6,736 nucleotides of DNA from Acidimicrobiales bacterium. Lineage in GTDB: Bacteria > Actinomycetota > Acidimicrobiia > Acidimicrobiales > SZUA-35. Below, piece by piece: positions 1-6,736 of the stretch (position 1 is the first letter of the stretch; every line of letters starts with the position of its first letter). Location: positions 1 through 6,736 of the forward strand of contig JABDJU010000351.1 of the NCBI GenBank assembly GCA_013003325.1. Direction: 5' to 3'. Below the pieces are notes generated by a model. That model did not search any database. It was not told where the DNA came from and worked only from the letters and a program-made list of their open reading frames with translations. The translations under genes were made by a program, and so were the position numbers.

Positions 1-19
1 CCACAATCGTCTTCGTGTG

Positions 20-39
20 GGGTCGATCGCTGTCGACCC
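20..39 (-). terminator. Hairpin after the small antitoxin-like gene, possible terminator
   Basis: A perfect 7-base-pair inverted repeat, GGGTCGA (20-26) and TCGACCC (33-39), encloses a 6-base loop. It begins 6 bases past the TAG stop of the minus-strand gene ending at 46, where an intrinsic terminator would lie. No T-run follows the stem on the minus strand, so it is not a classical terminator. It could be a U-less terminator of the kind proposed for actinobacteria, an RNA 3' end stabiliser, or chance in GC-rich DNA. Confidence 0.35.
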
Positions 40-45
40 AACGTT

Positions 46-336
46 CTACTGGTTCGGGTCGACCGCGTCTTCCGCCGCGTCGGCAGCATCGGCCGCCGCA
101 TCGGTCGCTGCATCGGTCGCTGCATCGACAGCATCGTCGACCTGACCGTCGATCTTGTCGGCGAGGTCCTTCACCTTTTCGATCTGATCCTCGAATTTGC
201 CGCCGGTGGCGGAATTAGCCATATCGGCGGCTTTGTCGATTCCTTCCTCGACTACGCCCCCGACCGATTCGCGGAGGTCCTCGGCCTTGTCGGTGACGCC
301 GCTGAGCGCTTCCTTCGCTTTATCAAAGATCCCCAT
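46..336 (-). CDS. Rv0909/MT0933-like putative antitoxin, small acidic helical protein
   Basis: This 96-residue protein starts MGIFDKAKEAL and carries the core IDKAADMANSATGGKFEDQ (33-51) followed by IEKVKD. The pattern of short Lys/Asp amphipathic helices around a T/A-GGK-[FY]-x-DQ-[IV]-x-K-x-K-D motif is typical of the small actinobacterial Rv0909 (MT0933) antitoxin family, whose M. tuberculosis member pairs with the toxin Rv0910. Residues 65-96 form a low-complexity Ala/Asp tail, with D-A-A-T/A-type steps, that looks like an acidic helix; typical family members lack so long a tail. There is no signal peptide, membrane segment or cysteine, so it is presumably cytoplasmic. The ATG at 336 was chosen over the upstream GTG at 363 because AAAGGA precedes it by 6 bases and family members begin MG[IFL]. 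No Rv0910-like toxin (SRPBCC fold) is adjacent; the neighbour is a divergent ATPase. The antitoxin role is therefore a family label, and a stress or structural role is equally possible. Confidence 0.72.
   Translation of the reverse strand: MGIFDKAKEALSGVTDKAEDLRESVGGVVEEGIDKAADMANSATGGKFEDQIEKVKDLADKIDGQVDDAVDAATDAATDAAADAADAAEDAVDPNQ
86..127. repeat. 12-bp tandem repeat inside the small acidic protein gene
   Basis: Two identical units GCATCGGTCGCT lie at 98-109 and 110-121. They are preceded by a diverged unit GCATCGGCCGCC (86-97) and followed by a partial GCATCG (122-127). Read on the minus strand, each unit gives four residues of the Ala/Asp tail (A-A-T-D or A-A-A-D), so gain or loss of a unit would keep the frame and only lengthen or shorten the tail. 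Confidence 0.8.
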
Positions 337-342
337 TACGTG

Positions 343-348
343 TCCTTT
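343..348 (-). promoter_or_regulatory. Ribosome binding site of the small antitoxin-like gene
   Basis: On the minus strand, AAAGGA (within GAAAGGAC) ends 6 bases before the ATG at 336. It is the clearest Shine-Dalgarno match in the window. It decides the start of the small protein in favour of 336 over the in-frame GTG at 363, because the site would otherwise fall within the coding sequence. Confidence 0.7.
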
Positions 349-370
349 CGATTGGATCAGCACCCATCAT

Positions 371-391
371 GCCGGATTTTTCGGCCGTTTT
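371..391 (+). other. Terminator-like hairpin in the divergent region
   Basis: On the plus strand GCCGGA (371-376) can pair with TTCGGC (380-385), with one G-T pair and a 3-base loop. CGTTTT follows (386-391). The short GC-rich stem plus T-rich tail looks like a weak intrinsic terminator, oriented toward the ATPase gene and inside its likely 5' leader. It could attenuate leader transcription or be incidental. The stem is short and the T-run has only four bases. Confidence 0.3.
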
Positions 392-419
392 CAGTCAAGT
401 CGCTGTCAGAGCTATCAGA

Positions 420-2825
420 ATGTCATCCATGGCGACATCAAAGAAGGCCGGAGAACTCCACGTCGGAGAACAGATCGACCCCGAGTCGGGGGATCGAGAT
501 GGGACCGCAGTCCTGCTCGACAGCGCCGACTTCACCACCCACGGGGTGATCGTCGGCATGACCGGCTCGGGTAAGACCGGCCTCGGCATCGTGCTCCTGG
601 AAGAGGCGCTCTTGTCGGGCGTTCCAGTCCTGGCGATCGACCCCAAAGGTGATCTCGGCAACCTCGCACTCACATTTCCCGATCTCGATGCCGCATCGTT
701 CGAACCGTGGATGGACGAGGGCGACGCCCGAGTCAAGAACACCACCACTGCCGAACTGGCGGCGTCGACCGCTGACCTGTGGAGGAACGGGCTCGCCAGC
801 TGGGGACTCGACGGGTCTCACGTCGAGGATCTCGCGGGCGCCGCCAACCCGATCATCTACACGCCCGGGGCCAATTCCGGCGTGCCGCTCGATGTACTGG
901 GTCGTCTCGATCCGCCGGCCACCGACGACCCCGGCGCTCGCCAAGATGAGGTCGATTCAACCGTTTCCGGGCTCCTCGGCCTGATCGGTATCGAATCGGA
1001 CCCGCTGTCCGGTCGGGAGCACATCCTGTTGGCCAACCTGATCTCGCGCGCCTGGGATGAGGGAACCTCGCTCGACATGCCGACCCTTCTCAGCCAGTTG
1101 ATGGATCCACCGATCCGCAAGCTCGGCGTGCTCGACCTCGACACCTTCTTCCCCGCCAAAGACCGTCAGGCGCTGGTGATGAAACTCAACGGTTTGCTGG
1201 CTTCACCCAGCTTCGCCGCATGGGCGACCGGAGCACCGCTCGATCCTGAAACGATGCTGTGGGACGAAGACGGCAACGCCCGAGCGGCGGTCGTGTCGCT
1301 ACGCCATCTCGATGAGAGCGAGCGGCACTTTGCGATCACGGTGCTCCTTAGCCGGGTCATCTCGTGGATGCGGACCCAGTCGGGAACCGGGCAGCTGCGG
1401 TTGCTGATCTACATCGACGAAGTCATGGGGTTGGCTCCTCCGGTCGGGAATCCATCCACGAAGAAGCCGATCCTCACGCTGTTGAAGCAAGCCCGAGCCT
1501 TCGGTGTGGGTTTGGTCCTTTCGACCCAGAACCCGGTCGACCTCGACTACAAGGCGATCTCCAATGCCGGTACCTGGATGATCGGCCGCCTGCAGACCGA
1601 ACAGGACAAGAACCGACTGGTCGACGGCCTGCGGGCCGCCGACGGCTCCATCGACATCGGCGAGGTTGAGCGACGGATCAGCGGCCTCGGCAAGCGCCAG
1701 TTCGTGCTGCGAACCACACGGGAATCATCATTGCCGCTGTTCACGACCAGGTGGGCTATGAGTTATCTCGCAGGCCCTCTGTCGCGGTCTCAGATCACCG
1801 GCCTGATGTCGGATCGCAACGCCGAACGTTCCGCTGAGGCGAGGGCAACCGAATCCGAGAGTGCTGCGGCCGAACCCCCGCCCACCGCAGAAGACGAATC
1901 GACACTCGCCCCCAAGATTCCCGATGGCACACCGGTTCGATACGTTCCCTCCAATGCGCCCTGGCTCGAATCGGTGGGCGGTGTCCCCGGCAGCGCACGT
2001 TACGCGCCGGTCCTCGCCGCTCGCGTGTCGTTGCTGTTCGATGACACCAAGGCCAAACTGCGCCACACCGAAGAGTGGGAAGCCATCATCCCGGCCGGAA
2101 TCGACGGATTCGATGTCGACGCCCTCACCGAGGTCGACTTCGACGACCGCGATTTTCTCACCGACGTACCCGATGCACTTCGCTACGTCGTGCCCGAATT
2201 CTCGATCACCAAGAAGGCGCTGACCGCAGCCCAGCGCGAGCTCAAGAACGCGCTCTATGTCGGCGAGTCGATCAGGTTGTTCCAGAATCCGGAGCTCAAG
2301 ATGTACAGCCGTCCGAACGAATCGCGCGATGAGTTCGAACTGCGGTGCAGACTGGCGGCAGACGAAGGCAATGACGAGGCGGCCGGCAAGCTTCGCGACA
2401 AGCTCCAGAGCCAGCTCGGCCGAATCCAAGACCAGATCGCCAAAGCCGAGGACCGGGTTCGTCAGGCAGAGATCGATGCCGAAGGTCGCAAGAGCCAGCA
2501 GCTCATCAACCTGGGCACGTCGATCCTGGGCGGACTGTTGGGAGGACGATCACGGGCTCGCTCCCTCGGGACGGCAGCCCGCCGGATGGGTTCAGGTCGA
2601 CGTCAGGCGGCATCGTCGCGCAACCGGGTCGAGACCGCCATGAACCGCCTAGAGGAGAAGTACGACGATCTCGAAGAGCTCGAGGCCAAGCTGGCCGACA
2701 GCATCCTCGACCTGGAAGACGAATGGAACGAAAAGGCTGAGGCGATCAGCGAACTCGATGTGTCGCTCGAGAAGAACGACATCACCATCGACGACCTGAT
2801 CGTGGCATGGATTCCTGTGCCCTAG
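420..2825 (+). CDS. HerA-like P-loop ATPase with C-terminal coiled-coil extension
   Basis: This 801-residue ATP-binding protein belongs to the HerA/FtsK (DUF87-like) superfamily of ring-forming DNA-pumping or conformation-coupling ATPases. Walker A is GMTGSGKT (46-53, Lys52), followed by the conserved AIDPKGDLGNL. Other signatures are FFPAKDR (243-249), Walker B LLIYIDEV (328-335, Asp333-Glu334), LLKQARAFG, the sensor-like STQNPVDLDYK (368-378) and GRLQTEQDK (389-397). A low-complexity Ala/Glu/Pro/Ser linker (about 464-494) leads to a second region of unknown fold (498-643), then a predicted coiled coil (about 655-695), a Gly/Arg-rich stretch with TSILGGLLGG (700-709), a second acidic coiled coil (738-786) and a hydrophobic end, WIPVP. 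This layout matches a widespread but poorly characterised family of large stand-alone HerA-like ATPases. No nuclease partner (NurA, SIR2, DUF4297) is next to it, so a role in DNA processing, defence or another remodelling task is inference. The ATG at 420 has a weak AGAG upstream; 429 is an alternative. The ATG at 369 would add residues with A/T-rich codons unlike the gene and with no family counterpart. Confidence 0.9.
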   Translation: MSSMATSKKAGELHVGEQIDPESGDRDGTAVLLDSADFTTHGVIVGMTGSGKTGLGIVLLEEALLSGVPVLAIDPKGDLGNLALTFPDLDAASFEPWMDEGDARVKNTTTAELAASTADLWRNGLASWGLDGSHVEDLAGAANPIIYTPGANSGVPLDVLGRLDPPATDDPGARQDEVDSTVSGLLGLIGIESDPLSGREHILLANLISRAWDEGTSLDMPTLLSQLMDPPIRKLGVLDLDTFFPAKDRQALVMKLNGLLASPSFAAWATGAPLDPETMLWDEDGNARAAVVSLRHLDESERHFAITVLLSRVISWMRTQSGTGQLRLLIYIDEVMGLAPPVGNPSTKKPILTLLKQARAFGVGLVLSTQNPVDLDYKAISNAGTWMIGRLQTEQDKNRLVDGLRAADGSIDIGEVERRISGLGKRQFVLRTTRESSLPLFTTRWAMSYLAGPLSRSQITGLMSDRNAERSAEARATESESAAAEPPPTAEDESTLAPKIPDGTPVRYVPSNAPWLESVGGVPGSARYAPVLAARVSLLFDDTKAKLRHTEEWEAIIPAGIDGFDVDALTEVDFDDRDFLTDVPDALRYVVPEFSITKKALTAAQRELKNALYVGESIRLFQNPELKMYSRPNESRDEFELRCRLAADEGNDEAAGKLRDKLQSQLGRIQDQIAKAEDRVRQAEIDAEGRKSQQLINLGTSILGGLLGGRSRARSLGTAARRMGSGRRQAASSRNRVETAMNRLEEKYDDLEELEAKLADSILDLEDEWNEKAEAISELDVSLEKNDITIDDLIVAWIPVP

Positions 2826-2836
2826 AAAGCCTTCCC

Positions 2837-3835
2837 CTACGACTCGGCCGGTCGCAGCCACGCCTGGTGGTTCGAACTCGCCACGATCCGAGCTACTGGG
2901 GCACGGCCAAGCCACGCCCCGACCAGAACGGCCGGGCCCGAACTTGCAGCTCGCAGTTCGATGCGATCGAATGCCGCTCCCAATCCGGCCTGGGATCGGG
3001 TCAGATCGATCCCTCGCACCTCGCCGAGGTAGCTGAGAGCGAGCTCGGCGGTGCCTGGCTCGAATCCGTCGACGAAAAACCGGCTGTCGCGTCCTACCGT
3101 CGCCCGCAACGCGTCGAACAAGGGCTTGCCGGGAAGCTGCAGCCGGGCGATCCAACGCAGTACCGACGTCCCGGGCCGGATCGCGATCTCAGGGCTGCTC
3201 ATTACCTGCTGTATCAGTGCCGTGAGCTGTTCGATCGCTGCTCCTTCGATCACCATGCCCAGATCCAGGCGTTCGGCGCCCAACGCCGGTCCGATTCGCA
3301 CCCGGCGGGTCTCGACCACGACCCAGCACGCGGGATCGAGTGCGTGCTCGATCCGCACATAGGCAACCTCATGACCGACGAGTCCGAGCGACCATCCCCG
3401 CAACTCGCCGGCGGCGATCCACACATTCACCGCAGCGTTGGGTCCGCTGGCGGGCCGGACCTGCTCCCATTTGCGCTGGGCGTCAAGAAGCCGCTGGCGA
3501 CGGTGATCCTTCTGGCGTTCCATCGTCTGGAGGTCGATCCCGTCCGCAGGGTCGATCCCGACCAGCGCTGAACCAGTACGAGATCGAGCCGAGATCGCCA
3601 GCGCCTCTTCGTAGGCCTGGACCGCCCGGGTGAACGCCGAACGAGCGTTGACGACGGCGCGATAGGCGATATCGGGCGCCGGCGGGCGGGCGACGTGCAG
3701 CAGGCTACGTTCGAGTCGTCGACGCACCCGCACTCCATCGACAGCGAAGCCGATGACCAGCAGACCAGCCATCGTCACGATGACGGCTATCCCCCAGGGC
3801 CACACGCCAAGAGACTCTAGTTGAAGCGTCGACAC
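2837..3835 (-). CDS. Membrane-anchored protein of unknown function
   Basis: I do not recognise a family for this 332-residue protein. It begins at a GTG with one hydrophobic segment at about residues 13-32 (from PWGIAVIVT to VIGFAV). An Arg-rich stretch (RVRRRLERS, 36-44) follows, so the positive-inside rule predicts an outside N-terminus and the bulk in the cytoplasm. Residues 56-127 look helical and charged (AYRAVVNARSAFTRAVQAYEEAL and MERQKDHRRQRLLDAQRKWEQV), possibly a short coiled coil. The rest alternates strand-like stretches (VNVWIAAG, VAYVRIEH, CWVVVETRRVRI) with helices (IEQLTALIQQVM), suggesting a compact alpha/beta domain. No catalytic motif, lipobox or cysteine pair is visible; there is a single Cys (170). 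Codon use matches the neighbours, which supports a real gene. Its start lies 50 bases past the glutamate dehydrogenase stop on the same strand, so read-through is plausible. It converges on the ATPase gene with an 11-base gap. No strong ribosome binding site precedes the GTG, but later starts would cut into the membrane segment. Confidence 0.75.
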   Translation of the reverse strand: MSTLQLESLGVWPWGIAVIVTMAGLLVIGFAVDGVRVRRRLERSLLHVARPPAPDIAYRAVVNARSAFTRAVQAYEEALAISARSRTGSALVGIDPADGIDLQTMERQKDHRRQRLLDAQRKWEQVRPASGPNAAVNVWIAAGELRGWSLGLVGHEVAYVRIEHALDPACWVVVETRRVRIGPALGAERLDLGMVIEGAAIEQLTALIQQVMSSPEIAIRPGTSVLRWIARLQLPGKPLFDALRATVGRDSRFFVDGFEPGTAELALSYLGEVRGIDLTRSQAGLGAAFDRIELRAASSGPAVLVGAWLGRAPVARIVASSNHQAWLRPAES

Positions 3836-3885
3836 CGCTGAGAGCTAACCCGGCCAGGTGCGTCGCCGGTCCCTCGCTCGAAGGC

Positions 3886-6736
3886 TCAGACCGAATGGGT
3901 CAGCTGGCTCAAAGCCCGAAGGGCAACCGATGAGTGGGCGAGGTCATGGGAATCCGAACCCTTGATGTCGGCAAAGGTCCGACGACAGCGCTCAACCGCC
4001 ACCGAGTGCCGCCTGAGCCATCGTTCCACCCTGAGTTCCGGAGCCAGCTCGTCGTCGTCAGAGGTTCCTTCCAGTACCGCCGCCGTCAGCAGGGCGTGTT
4101 CACCGAAATACTGATCGCGGAGGGCGCTCCGGGCCATCGTCTCCCAGTGATCGTCGCGTGGTAGCGCGATGACGCACTCTCTGAGCCACGCCAGGTCGAA
4201 GGTGTCCTCCACCACCGAATGGAGCGCCGCCACAGCATCGGAATCAATACCGGTGCGTTCGGCGACGGTGAGCAGATCGAGGAACCCGAAGGAGGGCCCG
4301 AGGATGGAGGCTCGACGGGCCAGATCGTCGGGAACGCCGGCGGCCATGAACCGGTCGAACTGGGCTCGAATGTCTTCGGGCTGATCCATCATGGCGGTAC
4401 GGGCGTGAAGCGCGCGGACCGCGTCGCCGTAGCGATCCACTACCTCGGCGACCTTGAGCGGCTGCGGCTCGTTCCGCAACAGCCACCTCGTAGCCCGCTC
4501 GCCCAGTCGGCGGATCGCCAGGTTCAGTTCGGTTTGAGTGTTGGCTGCCACCTCGTTGTCCAACGTTCTCACCTCGAGCCACAGCTCTTCGAGACCAAAG
4601 ATTCGAGTGGCGGCGATGTGGGCGCGGGCGATGTCGGCTTCGGTGGCCGACGTCTCCTCCATCAACCTCGGCGTCATGGAGATCCCGCCTCGGTTCACCA
4701 GGTTGTTGGCCACCAGCGTGGCCGTCAGTTCACCCCTCAGCGGATGGACGTCGAGCAGCTCGGGGTGGGCCTGGCGCACCGTTTCGGGGAAGTAGCTACC
4801 GATGAAGGGTGCGCACACGGGGTCGGTGCTGAGATCGGAGTCGATGAGACGCTCGGACAGGAGATTCTTGGTGTAGGCCAGCAGCACCGCCAGCTCGGGA
4901 CGGGTGAGCGATTTGCCATCCTGCCAGCGTCGCTCGAGTTCGGCGTCGGACGGGAGGGCCTCCACGGCCCTATCCAGACTTGCCTCCCGTTCAAGCCAGC
5001 TCATCACCCGCTTGTGGACCCGTACCATGCCCGGCGCCTGAGCGAGAGCGGCCGACAGCGACTCGTTCTGGGAGTAGTTGTTGTCGAGCACGTTGTCACA
5101 CACCGCATCGGCCATCGACTCGAGCATCCGATTTCGTTGTTTGCGGGTGAGATCACCGTCGTGCTCGCCGATGGCCAGCAGGATCTTCAGATTGACCTCG
5201 TGGTCGGAGCAGTCGACACCGGCGGAGTTGTCGATCGCGTCAGTGTTCACCCTGCCTCCGAGAGCTGCGAACTCGATCCGACCGGGCTGACTGACGCCGA
5301 GGTTGCCTCCCTCGGCGATCACGCGGCAGCGAAGGTCAGAGGCGTCGACCCGAACGTTGTCGTTGGCGCGGTCGCCGATCTCGGAGTCGGTTTCGAACGA
5401 GGCCTTCACGTAGGTGCCTATGCCACCGTTCCACAGCAGATCGACCGGAGCGAGCAGCACCGCCTGGATCAGTGCATCGGGCGTGAGTCGGTCAACCCCG
5501 TCAGGCAGTCCGAGAACCTTCCGCATCGGGTCGGAAACTTCGACCGACTTGGCCTGACGGGAGAACACCCCTCCGCCGTCTGAGATGAGATCCCGGTCGT
5601 AGTCGTCCCAGCTGGATCGCGGCAGATCATAGAGCCGCTGCCGTTCGACGAAGGCGCGTTCGACGTCGGGATCGGGGTCGACGAAAACGTGCCGGTGATC
5701 AAAGGCCGCTATCAGGCGGATCATTCGGCTTCGGAGCATGCCGTTGCCGAACACATCGCCCGACATGTCACCGACACCCACAGCGGTGAATTCTGCGGCT
5801 GCGACGTCGATCCCCATCTCCCGGAAGTGACGTTCCACCGAAACCCACGCACCCCGGGCGGTGATGCCCAGAGCCTTGTGGTCATAGCCATCGGAGCCGC
5901 CGGAGGCGAAGGCGTCGGCCAACCAGAAGTCCCGATCGACGGCGATCCCATTGGCGATGTCAGAAAACGATGCCGTGCCCTTGTCAGCTGCGACGACGAG
6001 GTACGGGTCGTCGCCGTCATGGCGGACCGTGAAAGTGGGCGGCACAGTTTCGCCGTCGACCACGTTGTCGGTGACATCGAGAAGCGCATTCACGAACATC
6101 CGATAACAGCTCACGACCTCGGCCGCGATGTCACCGCGCGAGCCGGTGGTGGGCAGTTGCCGCGCCACGAACCCTCCCTTGGCTCCGACCGGAACGATGA
6201 CCGAGTTCTTCACAGTCTGAGCCTTCATGAGGCCGAGGATCTCGGTGCGGAAGTCTTCCATTCGGTCCGACCACCGGAGACCACCTCGGGCCACCGGCCC
6301 GGACCGCAGATGAACGCCTTCGGTCCGGGGCGAGTAGACGAAGATCTCGGCCCGCGGCACCGGGCGTGGTAGATCCGGAATCGAGGTCGGGTCGAGCTTG
6401 AGCGCCAGGGCCGGTCGAATTCCCGCAGGGCCCGTGCGTTGCCAATGATTCGTGCGGGTGGTGGCGCCGATCAACGCCACGAAGCGGCGCAGGATCGTGT
6501 CGGCGTCGAGGCTGGCGACCTGGTCGATCTGCAGAAGGGTGTCGTCCTCGACCTTCGCCACCGCCTCATCAGAATGGGCGTCGGGATCGAAACGGGCTCG
6601 GAACAGCTCCACGAGGCTCCTGGCGATCTCGGGGTTGTGGTTGAGCGTGTCGATCAGATAGGCGTAGCTATACTTGACTCCGATCTGGATCATGTACCTC
6701 GCGTAGCCTCGCAAGACGATGATGTCCCTCCATGTC
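3886..6736 (-). CDS. gdh: Large NAD-specific glutamate dehydrogenase, catalytic and C-terminal part (partial)
   Basis: This is the C-terminal ~950 residues of a large (about 1,600-residue) NAD-dependent glutamate dehydrogenase, the GDH-180 class that includes M. tuberculosis Rv2476c. It interconverts L-glutamate and 2-oxoglutarate plus ammonia (EC 1.4.1.2) in the cytoplasm, mainly for glutamate catabolism. Counting from the Leu codon at 6714, GGLRWSDR (144-151) and KAQTVKNS/VPVGAKGGFVAR (164-185) form the substrate site with the family's conserved lysines. AVGVGDMSGDVFGNG (311-325) is the nucleotide-binding turn, and LLWNGGIGTYVKAS, EGGNLGVSQPGRIEFA and NTDAIDNSAGVDCSDHEVN complete the signature. 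From about 565 on it is helical, as in the family's C-terminal domain. The frame stays open to the window edge: TTG 6714 is preceded in frame by codons for TWRDIIV, continuing the conserved segment. The true start, N-terminal ACT-like regulatory region and promoter are therefore outside. No frameshift or lost key residue is seen. In mycobacteria this enzyme is inhibited by GarA; nothing here tests that. Confidence 0.96.
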   Translation of the reverse strand, partial: TWRDIIVLRGYARYMIQIGVKYSYAYLIDTLNHNPEIARSLVELFRARFDPDAHSDEAVAKVEDDTLLQIDQVASLDADTILRRFVALIGATTRTNHWQRTGPAGIRPALALKLDPTSIPDLPRPVPRAEIFVYSPRTEGVHLRSGPVARGGLRWSDRMEDFRTEILGLMKAQTVKNSVIVPVGAKGGFVARQLPTTGSRGDIAAEVVSCYRMFVNALLDVTDNVVDGETVPPTFTVRHDGDDPYLVVAADKGTASFSDIANGIAVDRDFWLADAFASGGSDGYDHKALGITARGAWVSVERHFREMGIDVAAAEFTAVGVGDMSGDVFGNGMLRSRMIRLIAAFDHRHVFVDPDPDVERAFVERQRLYDLPRSSWDDYDRDLISDGGGVFSRQAKSVEVSDPMRKVLGLPDGVDRLTPDALIQAVLLAPVDLLWNGGIGTYVKASFETDSEIGDRANDNVRVDASDLRCRVIAEGGNLGVSQPGRIEFAALGGRVNTDAIDNSAGVDCSDHEVNLKILLAIGEHDGDLTRKQRNRMLESMADAVCDNVLDNNYSQNESLSAALAQAPGMVRVHKRVMSWLEREASLDRAVEALPSDAELERRWQDGKSLTRPELAVLLAYTKNLLSERLIDSDLSTDPVCAPFIGSYFPETVRQAHPELLDVHPLRGELTATLVANNLVNRGGISMTPRLMEETSATEADIARAHIAATRIFGLEELWLEVRTLDNEVAANTQTELNLAIRRLGERATRWLLRNEPQPLKVAEVVDRYGDAVRALHARTAMMDQPEDIRAQFDRFMAAGVPDDLARRASILGPSFGFLDLLTVAERTGIDSDAVAALHSVVEDTFDLAWLRECVIALPRDDHWETMARSALRDQYFGEHALLTAAVLEGTSDDDELAPELRVERWLRRHSVAVERCRRTFADIKGSDSHDLAHSSVALRALSQLTHSV

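Larger units (their letters stand above)
337..419. promoter_or_regulatory. Divergent intergenic control region
   Basis: These 83 bases separate the starts of two divergent genes and are visibly richer in A and T than the flanks, so both promoters should lie here or just inside the genes. On the minus strand a TTGACT (393-398) resembles a -35 box, but the nearest -10-like hexamer, CATGAT (366-371), is 21 bases away, which is too far for a standard sigma-70 promoter. No convincing plus-strand promoter was found. A small hairpin (371-385) also lies here. The exact promoter positions remain undetermined. Confidence 0.4.

Noticed and set aside
361..363. GTG start nine codons upstream for the small antitoxin-like protein
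   Set aside because: It would place the strong AAAGGA ribosome binding site inside the coding region and add residues that the family lacks.
1728..2429. Minus-strand open frame of 233 codons opposite the ATPase
   Set aside because: It is antisense to the ATPase's second domain, lacks recognisable motifs and appears to be a GC-driven shadow.
2649..3155. Minus-strand open frame of 168 codons spanning the convergent junction
   Set aside because: It overlaps two better-supported genes in a different frame, and its Arg-rich composition is typical of a shadow.
2807..3571. Plus-strand open frame of 254 codons opposite the membrane-anchored gene
   Set aside because: It overlaps the ATPase 3' end. 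The minus-strand frame is longer and has a coherent membrane segment and more plausible composition, so this one is judged a shadow.
3850..3869. Possible terminator between gdh and the membrane-anchored gene
   Set aside because: Only a 5-bp CCGGC/GCCGG stem with a 10-base loop and no T-run can be drawn, which is expected by chance at this GC content.
4219..5583. Long open frame (454 codons) on the plus strand opposite gdh
   Set aside because: It lies fully antisense to a strongly conserved enzyme. Its translation has no recognisable domain. Long antisense frames are expected in GC-rich genes with biased third positions.
5689..6372. Plus-strand open frame of 227 codons opposite gdh
   Set aside because: It is antisense to the most conserved catalytic part of gdh, and its Pro/His/Gly/Arg-rich translation is typical of a shadow frame.
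6712..6714. TTG as start codon of glutamate dehydrogenase
   Set aside because: The upstream codons stay open to the window edge and encode TWRDIIV, part of the conserved family segment, so this TTG is an internal leucine.

Overview
The window is GC-rich and tightly packed. Codon use strongly favours G or C at third positions, which fits an actinobacterium. The combination of an Rv0909-type small antitoxin-like protein, a large NAD-dependent glutamate dehydrogenase and a HerA-like ATPase with an acidic coiled-coil tail would suit the Acidimicrobiia or a relative. That placement is inference: no ribosomal or phylogenetic marker is present.

Layout from left to right: (1) A small acidic Ala/Asp-rich protein on the minus strand (46-336) resembles the Rv0909/MT0933 antitoxin family. 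A hairpin lies just past its stop codon. (2) A divergent intergenic stretch (337-419) separates it from (3) a plus-strand gene (420-2825) for a large HerA/FtsK-superfamily P-loop ATPase with a long C-terminal coiled-coil extension. (4) Only 11 bases beyond that stop, convergent on the minus strand, ends a gene (2837-3835) for a protein of unknown function with a single N-terminal membrane anchor. (5) Fifty bases upstream of that gene, on the same strand, ends the catalytic and C-terminal part of a very large NAD-specific glutamate dehydrogenase. Its reading frame runs off the right edge of the window.

The glutamate dehydrogenase and the membrane-anchored protein could share a transcript, since they have the same orientation, a 50-base gap and no convincing terminator. 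The small protein and the ATPase are divergent and share one short control region. No direct functional link among the four can be shown from sequence. No RNA genes, insertion sequences, CRISPR arrays or attachment sites are visible, and no gene-free stretch exceeds about 90 bases. I did not find a clear new multi-gene system. The least understood items are the HerA-like ATPase (recognisable family, unclear role), the orphan antitoxin-like protein and the membrane-anchored unknown.
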